A stretch of DNA of 44,250 nt, from positions 1-44,250 of the forward strand of contig CANEDJ010000008.1 of NCBI GenBank assembly GCA_947426265.1. The letters run 5' to 3'. The notes below the pieces were generated by a model. The model had not been told where the DNA came from. It saw only the letters and a list, made by a program, of their open reading frames with translations, and did not search any database. Each line of letters opens with the position of its first letter. The stretch's first letter is position 1. The stretch comes from MGBC102946 sp022793145 (lineage in GTDB: Bacteria > Bacillota_I > Bacilli_A > RF39 > UBA660). Position numbers and translations under genes: made by a program. Of the stretch, positions 18,401 to 27,296 are shown piece after piece.

Positions 18401-20509
18401 TAATACTTTATAGTATTTTTGTCCATTTGGACTAGTTGCACTTGCAATACTAGCATTCACACTTTTTTCTTTTCCATTTTCATCATAGTACACTCTTACA
18501 TAAAATAAAGAAGCACTATCATCTTTTGGAACTAAAAACATTTGTGAAATTTCGAAATTTTGTTCAAATTCTACAACAATACCTACATTTGCATTCACAT
18601 TATATCCACCAGTATCCCAAGTATCTGCTTGCCAATAACTCTCATAGTCATTGTCTACTAATGAATAGATGTTTTCTGCTGGATAATTCTTTCCTATTTT
18701 TAATGTTACAGATTTAATATAATCTGTTTTTTCAGTCCCATTTGGTCTATTGATTAATCCATAATTATAAGTATCTGGCATTACATAATCTTTTGTCGTG
18801 CCAACTGCAATATTTGATTTAGGACCTTCTCCTAATTCATTTGTTCCACTTACAGCAATTTCATATTCTGTACTTGGTTTTAAATTTCTAAGTTGATAAC
18901 TAGTTGTTGTAATTCCTGTAATTTTTGTAAATTCTGTTTCTCCTTTCATACGGTAATAAATATTGTATGTTAATGTATCATCCATTTTTTTATAGCCAAT
19001 ATTAAACCCAGCATAAACAGGATTTAAAGTTACCATATCTACCATTGGAGGCTTTCTAGTTGGCTTTGGTATTACTTTAACAGAATCTGTACATCCGCTT
19101 TTCCATTCTCCATTCACAGATTGTACACATACAAGATACTCACTATAATTTTTAAGTCCTCCTACTGTAAATTCATCATATGTAGTTTGATAAACTGTAT
19201 TTTTTACAATTTGGTCTTTATTCATTTCCTTTACTATAATTTCATATCCAGTTACATTTGGAGCATGATTATAAGAAATCTTAAAGGATTCACTTAATTC
19301 TTCTATTTGGACGTTTGTTGGCCTATCTACACTTGGAACTGGAACTTCTGTATAAACGTTGTTTAAAAATTCCACTTTCCCAATTTCTGCTAAATTATCT
19401 GTAGAAGATTCTTTAATTTTAATGGTTACTTTTTTAATCGCAATTTGACCTTTTAAGTCAATCACAATCGTATTTGGACTCGCTTTATCTGTAAAAGTAT
19501 GAATATCATTTAATACTTCAAAGTTTTTTTCAAAGATATGTTCTTTTCCTTCTTCATCTGTTACTATGATTTCTAGTTTCTCTGGTACATTTGTTTCTCC
19601 AACTTCTAAACGAAGTTCACTAGTATCCACTTTGTCTTTTAAATTGAGCGTTAAAACGGCTGGATTTGTTTCTGTAATTTTTCCACTATCACTAGCTGTT
19701 ACAGTTACACTTCCATCATCTGTCAATAAATCAGATAAGGTTCCACTTCCTCCTACCATTTCTATTTTAGTTTCATCTAAAATAGCAGTTGTATCTACTA
19801 TTGTTGCATTCTTTTTTGTGCCACTAATAATGGCAGTAATATAATTTAAGTCTGCAATATCAACATTGCCATCACGATTTAAATCGTAAATAAAAGAAGA
19901 TTCTCCAAAATGAGCAATTAAATGGTCAATGTCAGCATCGTTAATTGCACCATCACCATTGACATCTCCTACTTCAAACATTCCCTTTTCGTTTGATAAA
20001 CTAATTCTTTTAGAATAGTCATCTAAAGTAACATTAGTTTGGTAAGATTTATAACCATTTCCAAATAATTCTAAGGAATATGTTCCTCTTTTTAATCCAT
20101 AAACTGTAATTCCATAATACATAACTGGATTTTCACTATCTATTCCAGTTAAAATATTTCCTTCTTTATCTAATTTTCGAATTGAAACAGTTACAGATTC
20201 ACTTCCTAAAGTGTACTGTTTATTGATAATATTAGTAATTCCATTTAAATCAACTTGCATACTTGCGCCACTTTCATCTTTTAAATAGAATCCAATATTT
20301 GAATTTTCTACGTTTTCTATAGGTAGCGGAAATTTAAGATCAATTTCTAAATTTCCTTTTGCATCTACTTTTTCATTATGAACTGCAACTTCATTTTCTA
20401 CTGTTTTCACTTCATTTTCAAAAGTTTCTAAAAATGCGAAACATGAAGGTGCTAAAGAATGCATCGCCATACAAAAACATAAAATATAACTTATCAATCT
20501 TTTTTTCAT
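15446..20509 (-). CDS. Secreted M60-type metalloprotease with dockerin, FN3 and F5/8C domains
   Basis: About 1,687 residues, with a signal peptide (MKKRLISYILCFCMAMHS...). Next is a beta-rich N-terminal region, then a type I dockerin at about 180-232 with two calcium loops (GDVNGDGAINDADI and YDLNRDGNVDIADL). Two fibronectin III domains lie at about 395-580 and an F5/8C-like carbohydrate-binding module at about 590-740. The peptidase M60 region follows, with HEIGHQ near residue 1100 and a downstream Glu (AEVTNN) as gluzincin zinc ligands. A second discoidin-like module lies near 1350-1520. M60 enzymes cleave mucin-type glycoproteins. No membrane anchor or sortase motif is seen, so retention probably uses the dockerin and the coupled cohesin protein. 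ATG 20509 follows AAAGGAG by 8 nt. Confidence 0.88.
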   Translation of the reverse strand: MKKRLISYILCFCMAMHSLAPSCFAFLETFENEVKTVENEVAVHNEKVDAKGNLEIDLKFPLPIENVENSNIGFYLKDESGASMQVDLNGITNIINKQYTLGSESVTVSIRKLDKEGNILTGIDSENPVMYYGITVYGLKRGTYSLELFGNGYKSYQTNVTLDDYSKRISLSNEKGMFEVGDVNGDGAINDADIDHLIAHFGESSFIYDLNRDGNVDIADLNYITAIISGTKKNATIVDTTAILDETKIEMVGGSGTLSDLLTDDGSVTVTASDSGKITETNPAVLTLNLKDKVDTSELRLEVGETNVPEKLEIIVTDEEGKEHIFEKNFEVLNDIHTFTDKASPNTIVIDLKGQIAIKKVTIKIKESSTDNLAEIGKVEFLNNVYTEVPVPSVDRPTNVQIEELSESFKISYNHAPNVTGYEIIVKEMNKDQIVKNTVYQTTYDEFTVGGLKNYSEYLVCVQSVNGEWKSGCTDSVKVIPKPTRKPPMVDMVTLNPVYAGFNIGYKKMDDTLTYNIYYRMKGETEFTKITGITTTSYQLRNLKPSTEYEIAVSGTNELGEGPKSNIAVGTTKDYVMPDTYNYGLINRPNGTEKTDYIKSVTLKIGKNYPAENIYSLVDNDYESYWQADTWDTGGYNVNANVGIVVEFEQNFEISQMFLVPKDDSASLFYVRVYYDENGKEKSVNASIASATSPNGQKYYKVLLQNKVNTSKIRLCLANYTANGNNALREIKFYQYNPLEDDIEAIYKDDLHLELQDGVTEETIKALETRVNTKEEASGEYHPNREALLKELDYARKILNDKAIREVMTVDQTISNNRNGHLGFAMSISDYQPLGIAARAGETITVYVGTKNKVMPQIVFTQYYAEANVWTQTVANLKVGQNIIEVPKIGSMNEERGGSVYVRYPSSAVGSEIKIRVSGGTKIPVLDVHGLSGNDKINAIRTYIEELETYTSKLPQLYSEQGLTFNERTSVLNSTEIVTEKGLLSFPATAVKNAIASGLSTMEEKVNRVNETTSAFDEMVSMFYRHKGLSETPSNEEIYNDVKDQAPASRINIRYMRMFDGAFMYAGGLHVGIGYGSISGLLHGTTYQDSFNGYFGWGISHEIGHQINQGKLAYAEVTNNIYALLAQTANDKNKSRLETSNIYPKIYEKVTSNTLGKPSNVFVNLGMYWQLHLAYDDTKTFEDKNSIYARINHLTRTKALSGNSDDLLVMYASEAAGKNLVPFFKKWGLTPSEAAIEYASKFPEETRNIWYLNDEARRYRLEGGSPMSSDTKVEATMTEADNKNKRFTLSFNVNKDDRNILGYEIIRNGEPIAFVTENTFTDQIGAMNNRAITYKVVAYDYLLNKTEAYVLDEVKIAHDGSVKKDNFTISSNTKAAGEIVDNEDETIDMSKLTINHLIDDDTSTYFKGTEKVSKLVYTNNKVELKPDTDNAYILIHLNTKMPLSGIKYQAALENGLLMEHTISKYNVYVSKDGSSWTLAKTGTFHLTEENNYTEIVYFDKEGTTGGNQLWTYNDISYVKIESVGNKNGISGAEIDVIAPPGDNVDLSNNTIGKLKEPFVYEEGKDPIPAGSVVFKGNYRGNPAFNAMLLVDADDENKIYDGENFLFANLTDQNDVTEIADGIWFYVVDEETYKTMVGTNIRARLYRVNDAVTLEGQRLTSTSLTVTNLPSYDSLPDMEIVDTTKGTN
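19814..19972 (-). other. Dockerin type I domain (within the M60 protein)
   Basis: This segment encodes two EF-hand-like calcium loops in tandem, DVNGDGAINDAD and DLNRDGNVDIAD, each followed by a helix (LIAHF; LNYITAIISG). This duplicated pattern is the type I dockerin signature. Its place near the N-terminus is less common than a C-terminal place. Confidence 0.85.
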
Positions 20510-20654
20510 TTCATCTACTCCTTTACTATCCTTAAAATATTGTACCATAACTTATATTTAAAGTTCAATCCTAGAAATATAAAATTCGACAAATTATCAA
20601 AAATACAATTTATTATATGCACTGAAGTTTTAAAAAAGACAATTCAAATTCCTA

Positions 20655-20692
20655 CCAAAAAATAAAGCTAATTAAAAATTAACTTTATTTCT
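20655..20692 (-). terminator. Probable terminator after the vWA gene
   Basis: AAATAAAGcTAATT and AATTAaCTTTATTT form an AT-rich hairpin; on the minus strand it ends in TTTATTTTTT. It lies about 60 bp past the vWA-gene stop. The rest of 20510-20752 shows no gene; it must also hold the promoter of the M60 operon. Confidence 0.55.
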
Positions 20693-20752
20693 ATTGTAAT
20701 ATTTATTCTATATATAAACTTGAAACATTATATGATATAATGTACACTCATT

Positions 20753-23518
20753 TTATTTCACTTTTCCTTTTTGATAATATTCTAAATCATATTCCAATGA
20801 AGCGGTTATTCTAATTGGCTGCTTTGAATTTGAATAATAATTATTTGCTTTTGTTACACACGTTTTTTTTGTACATTCTATATCAACATATCTTTTTTCC
20901 CCGGGATAATTATTGTCATAAACACCAATATAGTAATGATTAAAATCTTTATTATCTTGTACCAAACTAATTGCATTGATCGCATGGAATCCTCCATTAA
21001 AATTAGAGAATATGACAGGGGCATCTCCATCTTCCAACCTCTTCTTTAAAAGTTCTATAAATCCTGCTGAATCAATTTTATCTGATGATTCTGTTCCTAT
21101 TATATTTCTCATCCATAAGGTAAAATCTGACGAAGAAGCATAATGTGTTGTGATATCTTGCCTTATAAACGCTGCATAAATAGCATTCAATATTTGAATA
21201 TCATCATTTTTTATTGTTTTGCTTCCTTGCATTTTATCTTCATCTAAATAAATATTTTCTGCACTTTTATAATTGATTCCATATTTTTCTAATTGTTGCT
21301 TTTTGCTTAAACTTGATTTTGTTTCTTCAATATTATACAAATTAGAATTTATAATTTTTGTTCGATAAGGTTCATTGATTGCATATACTTTTCCATTTAA
21401 AGTTCGAAAATCTGATGGGGTTTCTTCATCAAAAGCTTCAAAACCAAATGTATATTTTAATTCATTTGTTTTTAATTTATAATCATATAAATTTGCATAA
21501 TTTTTAAAATATGTGTTTGATAGATCATATGCATAGGATTTACTTTTTCCTGTATCAATAGAATTTACTTTTAAGGGAAGCGCTTGTTTATAATATAGTT
21601 GAGCAAATGTAGCCATTCCATAACAATGCCCACCTTTTGATAAATTTGTGCCATAGTTTTCAAACGAGAATCCATCTCTTGTAACTAGAAAACCACTATC
21701 AGCTATTTTCATTCCATCTACTTTTCCATCATTATCTACATCAATAAAATTATAGTTAATGTCAGAACCTATAATAGAATAAATTTCATCTAATGCATTA
21801 GAATCATTCGCACTATAATAATGACACCCAGTCTGTGTTGCAATTTCGCTCAAGTCAGCAGTATCAATACTTGTACCAAGACCAATCACACAAACCTTTA
21901 TATTTTTATTTTTAGCATTCATAATAATCGAATTTCTATTTCGCGATAAACTGCCCTCAGTATTTTTTCCATCTGTAAGTAAAATAATATAATTTTTATC
22001 TTCTGCCACATTAAATTCTTTAATACTACTATTCAAAGCTTCTACTATATTTGTACCTATTGCATTACTATTCCAATTATTTTTCATAGAAGAAACTGAT
22101 TTTTTAGCAGTAAGTGCGGAATCAGTAAATTTATTTAATCTTACATAATTGCCAGAAAATTCAGCAACTCCAAACTTATAATTTCCTGTAAACATATCTA
22201 TCATTTTTGAAGTAAGTGTTAAACGTTTAAAGAATATATCATTTCCTATTGCTCCCACACTTTCTTTATATCCAGCTTGAATCATCTGTGCTTCACTATA
22301 CATCGATACTGAATTATCAATCACAAACATGACATTGGTTTTTGTATTTGTTAAAACTACATTACGGTCTGCCACAACATATTTTGAAAAATGACTAAGC
22401 GTTGCTATTAATAAATGATTTTCTTTATCTATAATAGTTGAAATATTCTCTAACTCTTTTGTTTCTTCATTAAAATAATAAAGTGATAAATCTTCTTCCT
22501 TTAAATTTTTTCTTTTTAATTCTTCCATATGATATGGTATTTTTACAACTGCTTGTCCTATCGTTCCTTTTGTATAAAAATTATAGACAGTATCCAATAC
22601 TCCATTCATATTTGCAAAAGTTTGATTATCAAAAGTACTAACAGTTGTACTCGCAACATTTCCTGTTCCTGTTATTTCAATTATAATTCCTGTCTTTTCA
22701 CTTTTTGTAATATAAGTATTTCTTCTATCGCCATCTTTCACTCCATCCCCTTTGGAATCTGATTTTAATGGATCCAATCCTAACTCAATCTCATCATAAT
22801 CCGATAATCCATCATCATCAGTATCTATTTTATTAGGGTCTGTCTTACTAATCAATATTTCATAATAATCATCCAAACCGTCCATATCACTATCTGAAAG
22901 TAATGGATTTGTTCCATATTCTTTTTCTTGCTTATTAGTAAGTCCATCCAAATCTAAATCTTCTTCTGATTCTAAATCAATCTCATAGTCTAAAGCTAAT
23001 TCTTGTTCTCTCACATTATTTGGTAAAATCTGATATTCTTTATTTATTTTTTTTGATTTATAAGAAACTATAATTTGGCATTTTCCAGTTGTTCCTTTCA
23101 AATCCCATAACAATTCTAAGCCATTTATAGTTACAGTTCCACACGTACTTTGAGATTTTATTTTTTCAGCTTCTTTTTCATCTAATACTACACCTAGTTT
23201 AACAGTCGTTTGAGTAACATATTCCAATTTAAAATCCTTATAATTTTTATCCCAATCAAATAATATAATATCTTTTATACGATGCCACGTAAATATTCCC
23301 ATCAAAAATAGGAATATTGTACTAAAAAATATTAGCTCTATTTTTCTATATTTCCAAATATAATGTTTTATTTTAGAAACAAAAGGTAATACTATAATTC
23401 TTCCCTTTTGCATTACTTGGTCAGTTGTTGAAACTGAATTTTCGATCAAATTAAATCCACATTTTGGACAAAATTCTTCATTACCACCCAATTGATTTCC
23501 ACATTTTAGACAATTCAT
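20753..23518 (-). CDS. Zinc-ribbon/TM/vWA protein with putative C-terminal cysteine-peptidase domain
   Basis: About 921 residues. An N-terminal zinc ribbon (CLKCGN...CPKCGF) is followed by one membrane helix (about 50-70). Acidic calcium-type repeats of the thrombospondin type 3 kind follow at about 185-265 (DLDLDGL, DSDMDGL, DTDDDGL), then a von Willebrand A domain at about 390-590 with MIDAS residues DNSVS and LLTDGKN. The last 300 residues contain GGHCYGMATFAQ (about 628), GFHAINAI (about 843) and YDNNYPGE (about 868), spaced like the Cys-His-Asn/Asp of a papain-like fold. ATG 23518 follows AAAGGAG by 5 nt. The protein probably has its N-terminus inside the cell and its large part outside. 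Peptidase activity is inference. Confidence 0.75.
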   Translation of the reverse strand: MNCLKCGNQLGGNEEFCPKCGFNLIENSVSTTDQVMQKGRIIVLPFVSKIKHYIWKYRKIELIFFSTIFLFLMGIFTWHRIKDIILFDWDKNYKDFKLEYVTQTTVKLGVVLDEKEAEKIKSQSTCGTVTINGLELLWDLKGTTGKCQIIVSYKSKKINKEYQILPNNVREQELALDYEIDLESEEDLDLDGLTNKQEKEYGTNPLLSDSDMDGLDDYYEILISKTDPNKIDTDDDGLSDYDEIELGLDPLKSDSKGDGVKDGDRRNTYITKSEKTGIIIEITGTGNVASTTVSTFDNQTFANMNGVLDTVYNFYTKGTIGQAVVKIPYHMEELKRKNLKEEDLSLYYFNEETKELENISTIIDKENHLLIATLSHFSKYVVADRNVVLTNTKTNVMFVIDNSVSMYSEAQMIQAGYKESVGAIGNDIFFKRLTLTSKMIDMFTGNYKFGVAEFSGNYVRLNKFTDSALTAKKSVSSMKNNWNSNAIGTNIVEALNSSIKEFNVAEDKNYIILLTDGKNTEGSLSRNRNSIIMNAKNKNIKVCVIGLGTSIDTADLSEIATQTGCHYYSANDSNALDEIYSIIGSDINYNFIDVDNDGKVDGMKIADSGFLVTRDGFSFENYGTNLSKGGHCYGMATFAQLYYKQALPLKVNSIDTGKSKSYAYDLSNTYFKNYANLYDYKLKTNELKYTFGFEAFDEETPSDFRTLNGKVYAINEPYRTKIINSNLYNIEETKSSLSKKQQLEKYGINYKSAENIYLDEDKMQGSKTIKNDDIQILNAIYAAFIRQDITTHYASSSDFTLWMRNIIGTESSDKIDSAGFIELLKKRLEDGDAPVIFSNFNGGFHAINAISLVQDNKDFNHYYIGVYDNNYPGEKRYVDIECTKKTCVTKANNYYSNSKQPIRITASLEYDLEYYQKGKVK

Positions 23519-23531
23519 AAATACTCCTTTC

Positions 23532-23566
23532 AAAAAAGGATAAAAGACAATGTCTAGTATCCTTTA
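23532..23566 (-). terminator. Terminator between Yip1-like and vWA genes
   Basis: AAAGGATA and TATCCTTT form an 8-bp stem; on the minus strand it ends in TTTTTTG just before the vWA ribosome site. It may allow partial read-through. Confidence 0.65.
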
Positions 23567-23577
23567 TTTATATTTTC

Positions 23578-24387
23578 CTATCCTAAAAAAGAAAGAACTC
23601 CTCCCAATTCACTTTCTAAAAGTTTTAAACATGTATAATACCCTCCAAAAATAATAATTGAAGTACAAACAGCATGAAAATATATTTTGTGGTCTTGATT
23701 TTCAAATGATATATTATCATTCATAAGTGTCATAAATATTGTGATTGCATAAATAAAGCCAATTATTATAAGAATAATTTCTAAAATATTCCATACTTTA
23801 CCTAAAATAGGTGCTAGAAACATGCTAAATATCAAAAATGGTATAAAAGAGCTTGCTGTTATTGATAATATTGTTTGAAATTTTGAAGATCTTTTTATTA
23901 CTAAAATTGCCAAATAATAAATTGCTGCTATTGCTATAATAATACCAATATAAATGAGTAAATTTTTTCCAATCAATGATAAATAATCCAAATCCTTTAA
24001 TCCCCTAAAATCTATTTTGGTTTCCATTTTCCAAGTAGAATAATTCATTTTTTTTATAAATATCACTGAAATAAATGTCTTAATTAAATTTACAAACATC
24101 ATAAGAATACCTACAATACCAGCTAAAAGAAAGGCAGTTTTTGTATCACTTAATTTCGATTGTTCTTCCCTAAAACATGTCCAAGGTTTCATTAAAAGTG
24201 CTATCATATAAGCAATTATATGGAATGGTTTTGATACTGATTGTAAATCAGTCATAGCTGATTGATTATAAGTTTGCGTGTACACCTCTGATGATACTAC
24301 ATTTTGTTGCATTGCTAATGGTGTTCCACATTTTAAACAAAAACTAGAATTTATATTATTTAATGTTCCACATTTTGGGCAATTCAT
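23578..24387 (-). CDS. Zinc-ribbon Yip1-like membrane protein
   Basis: A 269-residue protein. Residues 3-23 form a zinc ribbon (CPKCG...FCLKCG). Five or so hydrophobic segments lie between about 85 and 255, with the Yip1-domain layout of a soluble lead followed by a helix bundle. ATG 24387 lies behind GGAGG, which overlaps the end of the previous gene, so it is coupled to the YdjG-like gene. It probably works at the membrane with the two upstream SPFH/zinc-ribbon proteins; the function is not known. Confidence 0.65.
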   Translation of the reverse strand: MNCPKCGTLNNINSSFCLKCGTPLAMQQNVVSSEVYTQTYNQSAMTDLQSVSKPFHIIAYMIALLMKPWTCFREEQSKLSDTKTAFLLAGIVGILMMFVNLIKTFISVIFIKKMNYSTWKMETKIDFRGLKDLDYLSLIGKNLLIYIGIIIAIAAIYYLAILVIKRSSKFQTILSITASSFIPFLIFSMFLAPILGKVWNILEIILIIIGFIYAITIFMTLMNDNISFENQDHKIYFHAVCTSIIIFGGYYTCLKLLESELGGVLSFLG

Positions 24388-24389
24388 AA

Positions 24390-25838
24390 TTATTCTCCTC
24401 CTTTATTTATATTGCTTTTTATAAAATTTGCAATAATATTTTGGCTTGCTATTGTATCTAGAATTTGATTAGAAATCGATTCTCCATGAACTTTCAAATT
24501 GTTAGCTCCCAACATCTTAGGGTTTGTAAGACCAGTTCTTTTAGCAATCAAACTATCTATTTTTCTTATTTCTCCCATATGTTTTCTCGTTTCTGTTTCA
24601 TGTCTATGTCTTGCATCTTTATTTCTATACTTTGAATACATAAGGAAAAAATAGATAAATCCAATTAATAAAAATAGCCAGCTATAATCAAAATCTACAA
24701 TTAGCATAGCAATCATCCCAAATATTTCAACAAGGACAGAAAGAAATAACAGCTTAGGCATATGTATTGGAACACTCCCCATTATTTCTTTGGTTCTTGC
24801 ATTTACTGCTACATAATGAAAAACTTTTTTATCACCAGTTACTTGTTGATAACTATAAAGCCATACTGGTAAATAAGCAGCTTTCCATTGTTCTCCTTTT
24901 ACAGTTACTTTTTCATTGGTCCAAGCTACTCCACGGTCATATTCCTTTAAAGTCTCATTTGCTGAAAATCTAGCAATATCTTTTGTTTGAATCCCTACAA
25001 GATCTCGAAGTTCGTCGATATTTGTATCTCTTCTTTCAGAAGTATAACCTTTTAAATAATTAGCATCCCATTTTACACAGTTTTCTATATCAAAGGGCAT
25101 GATTGCATTAATTACATTATTTGTATTTCCTTGTGTATTTCTTCTTTCTGAATTGGATTCTACTGTAATTCCTTCTATCATCAAATCAAATTCTCTTTCA
25201 ATAGCATATAAGTCTGCATCATAATAAATTTTTCGATTTTCTCCGCTTCCTCTACTGTAAGTTCGCGCTAAATGTTCTCCCTCTCCTCTTAGAAAAACAT
25301 GGGAATTTATATCTACTAATAAGTAAGGAAAATAAACTCCCATAATATTATCTGTTTTAAATTCTTCTTTAAATTTCGGATGGGCAAAAAACTTTCTTTT
25401 TCCAACAAATTTTTCAATTTCTTTTTGCGCCATTTCTTTATTCATTCTAAATGGCAATACAACATCTGGAATACTACCATTTGGAATTTGTTCATTGATA
25501 GTTAAAGTATTTCTACACCAATGACATCTTGCTCCAACTGCTTCTGCGGTATCAATAACTACCTCAGCTCCACAACTATTGCATTTAAATGTTTTGATAT
25601 TATTAGTATCTGCAATAATATCTTTTGCTCCTGTTCCAATTATCTGTCCTTTTAATTCATTTAGATTTGTTTCTAATCCTTTTACTTTTTGAAATTCAAA
25701 TTCATGTCTACAAAAATGACATCTTAAATGACCATTATTTGCATTTAAAGAAATATCTGTAGAACCACATTTTGGACATTTTGTTTGTCCGTCTACATTT
25801 CCTTCATCTGTTTTTACAATTGTTATATTTTCTTCCAT
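24390..25838 (-). CDS. YdjG-like zinc-ribbon membrane protein
   Basis: About 482 residues. Two TFIIB-like zinc ribbons lie near residues 21-42 (CPKCGS...CHFC) and 84-107 (CNSCGA...CHWC). A long soluble middle part precedes two adjacent membrane helices at about 365-405, and a basic C-terminal tail follows. ATG 25838 is preferred: it lies 1 nt after the stop of the SPFH gene, and the longer frame would run inside that gene. B. subtilis encodes a zinc-ribbon YdjG next to the SPFH protein YdjI in the PspA (YdjF) membrane-stress operon. By position and layout this is the same pair, without a PspA gene in view. Confidence 0.65.
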   Translation of the reverse strand: MEENITIVKTDEGNVDGQTKCPKCGSTDISLNANNGHLRCHFCRHEFEFQKVKGLETNLNELKGQIIGTGAKDIIADTNNIKTFKCNSCGAEVVIDTAEAVGARCHWCRNTLTINEQIPNGSIPDVVLPFRMNKEMAQKEIEKFVGKRKFFAHPKFKEEFKTDNIMGVYFPYLLVDINSHVFLRGEGEHLARTYSRGSGENRKIYYDADLYAIEREFDLMIEGITVESNSERRNTQGNTNNVINAIMPFDIENCVKWDANYLKGYTSERRDTNIDELRDLVGIQTKDIARFSANETLKEYDRGVAWTNEKVTVKGEQWKAAYLPVWLYSYQQVTGDKKVFHYVAVNARTKEIMGSVPIHMPKLLFLSVLVEIFGMIAMLIVDFDYSWLFLLIGFIYFFLMYSKYRNKDARHRHETETRKHMGEIRKIDSLIAKRTGLTNPKMLGANNLKVHGESISNQILDTIASQNIIANFIKSNINKGGE

Positions 25839-25839
25839 G

Positions 25840-26994
25840 TTATAACCCCAATAATTTTGCTTTTGCTGTATCAAAGTCAGCTTGTGTAATAACTCCACCA
25901 TCTAATAGTTTTTTAAGTTCTGTCAGTTTTGCATATGGATCTTCTGAACTCTCTGTTACTGGTTGTTGCAAATTTCCCATTGCTCCACCGACTGCATTCA
26001 TGCCCATTCCCATAAATGCCATAGAACTTGCTCCACCGTTTGGGTTTTCACCTGCTGCTTGCATTCCTCTCGCTACAGATTGCTGCATAAAAGAATTCCC
26101 TCTTGCTCCAGATAAAGCATCTGCTTTTTTCACATCACTTAATAATGTTTTTGTATCTTCATCGTATTCCATCGCTAGAATTGCTACCTTTACAATTTCT
26201 AACCCTCTATCTGTTTTCCACTGATATCCTTCTTCTACTGCTGTTGTTAAAGATTTCGCAAATCCAATTTGGTCTCCTTGTATTTTAGAAATTCGATTTC
26301 CCTTACTTGGATCATTGGTATAATTTGAAAATGCTGCAGATAGACTACTAACTACTTCATTAAACAATTGTGCACCTGCATCATTATCCATATCTGCAAA
26401 ATCAAATATTGGTGCATTTGGTATCAAATACTTTGTTGGAACAAAATTTTTAACAAACAAAATCGGGTCTGTTATTTTTAATGTATAAGTACCTCTCGTA
26501 ATAGCCCCTACTTGAGCATTTAAATATGCATCATCCCAATAAATTTCTGACTGCGTTCCAAAACGATTATTTGGTATTTCTTTTAGATTGATATAAAATG
26601 CTGTTTGTTGTGCTCCAGGTTGTCCTCCAAATTTAAATCTTTCCCAAGACTGTCCAATAGTAGACGCTAAAATCCCACCTCCTGAAAAAATAGATTTAGA
26701 ACTTGGGTCGTCAGAAGAATAAATAAATCCTCCTGGTTCTGCAATAAGACCTGTAATTGCACCATCTTGTAAAGTAATAAGCGCTGTTCCTTCAGGTACT
26801 ACAATTTTACTTCCATTTGTAATAATATTTTCTGAACCTTTATAGTTTTCGCCACGTCCTGCATTTGTTCCTTGTGGTACCGCCTCAAAAATAGCTGCTG
26901 TTGCAGGTACTCCAGCTTTTGGAACATAAAAATCTTTCCATTGGTCTGCAAAAGTTCCTCCTAAGGCTCCAGAAAAAGCTTTAATAAATCCCAT
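25840..26994 (-). CDS. YdjI-like SPFH-domain protein
   Basis: A 384-residue protein with the YdjI-type SPFH/band 7 domain: FADQWKDFYVPKAGVPATAA near the start, GSKIVVPEGTALITLQDG and GTYTLKITDPILFVKNFVP in the middle. An Ala/Gly/Met-rich linker follows (about 310-350), then a C-terminal SHOCT-like helix pair (LTELKKLLDGGVITQADFDTAKAKLLGL in part). These proteins scaffold membrane-stress complexes with YdjG/YdjH and PspA in B. subtilis. It heads the unit with the YdjG-like and Yip1-like genes; the next start is 1 nt after its stop. It is divergent from an XRE regulator gene, which may control it. Confidence 0.8.
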   Translation of the reverse strand: MGFIKAFSGALGGTFADQWKDFYVPKAGVPATAAIFEAVPQGTNAGRGENYKGSENIITNGSKIVVPEGTALITLQDGAITGLIAEPGGFIYSSDDPSSKSIFSGGGILASTIGQSWERFKFGGQPGAQQTAFYINLKEIPNNRFGTQSEIYWDDAYLNAQVGAITRGTYTLKITDPILFVKNFVPTKYLIPNAPIFDFADMDNDAGAQLFNEVVSSLSAAFSNYTNDPSKGNRISKIQGDQIGFAKSLTTAVEEGYQWKTDRGLEIVKVAILAMEYDEDTKTLLSDVKKADALSGARGNSFMQQSVARGMQAAGENPNGGASSMAFMGMGMNAVGGAMGNLQQPVTESSEDPYAKLTELKKLLDGGVITQADFDTAKAKLLGL

Positions 26995-27173
26995 ATTTTT
27001 ACCTCTTTCTCTACTTTATAGAACGATATTATATAAATTCTATGAATTTTTGTCATAGAAAATTTCCAAATTTTCCAGTCCTCCTTTTTTACAATTCTAA
27101 AACAACACTTCCATATGACTTCCTATATATATCACTTCTATTCTTTTTCATTATAGCATGTTTTTTACAAAAG

Positions 27174-27243
27174 TTGCACTATTTTTGTTATTTATTGGCT
27201 TTTTATGTATAAATAGTGTGAGAAAATTGCACCATTTTTGTTA
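27174..27243. promoter_or_regulatory. Two 17-bp direct repeats, candidate operators
   Basis: TTGCACTATTTTTGTTA (27174-27190) and TTGCACCATTTTTGTTA (27227-27243) differ by one base and start 53 bp apart, about five helical turns. They sit in the divergent region between the SPFH unit and the XRE gene and would suit cooperative repressor binding. The rest of 26995-27296 is AT-rich without a gene. Confidence 0.5.
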
Positions 27244-27296
27244 GATAATAATTATAGAGTTGATAAAATTGAGCAAAATATGAAACGAGGTGTATC

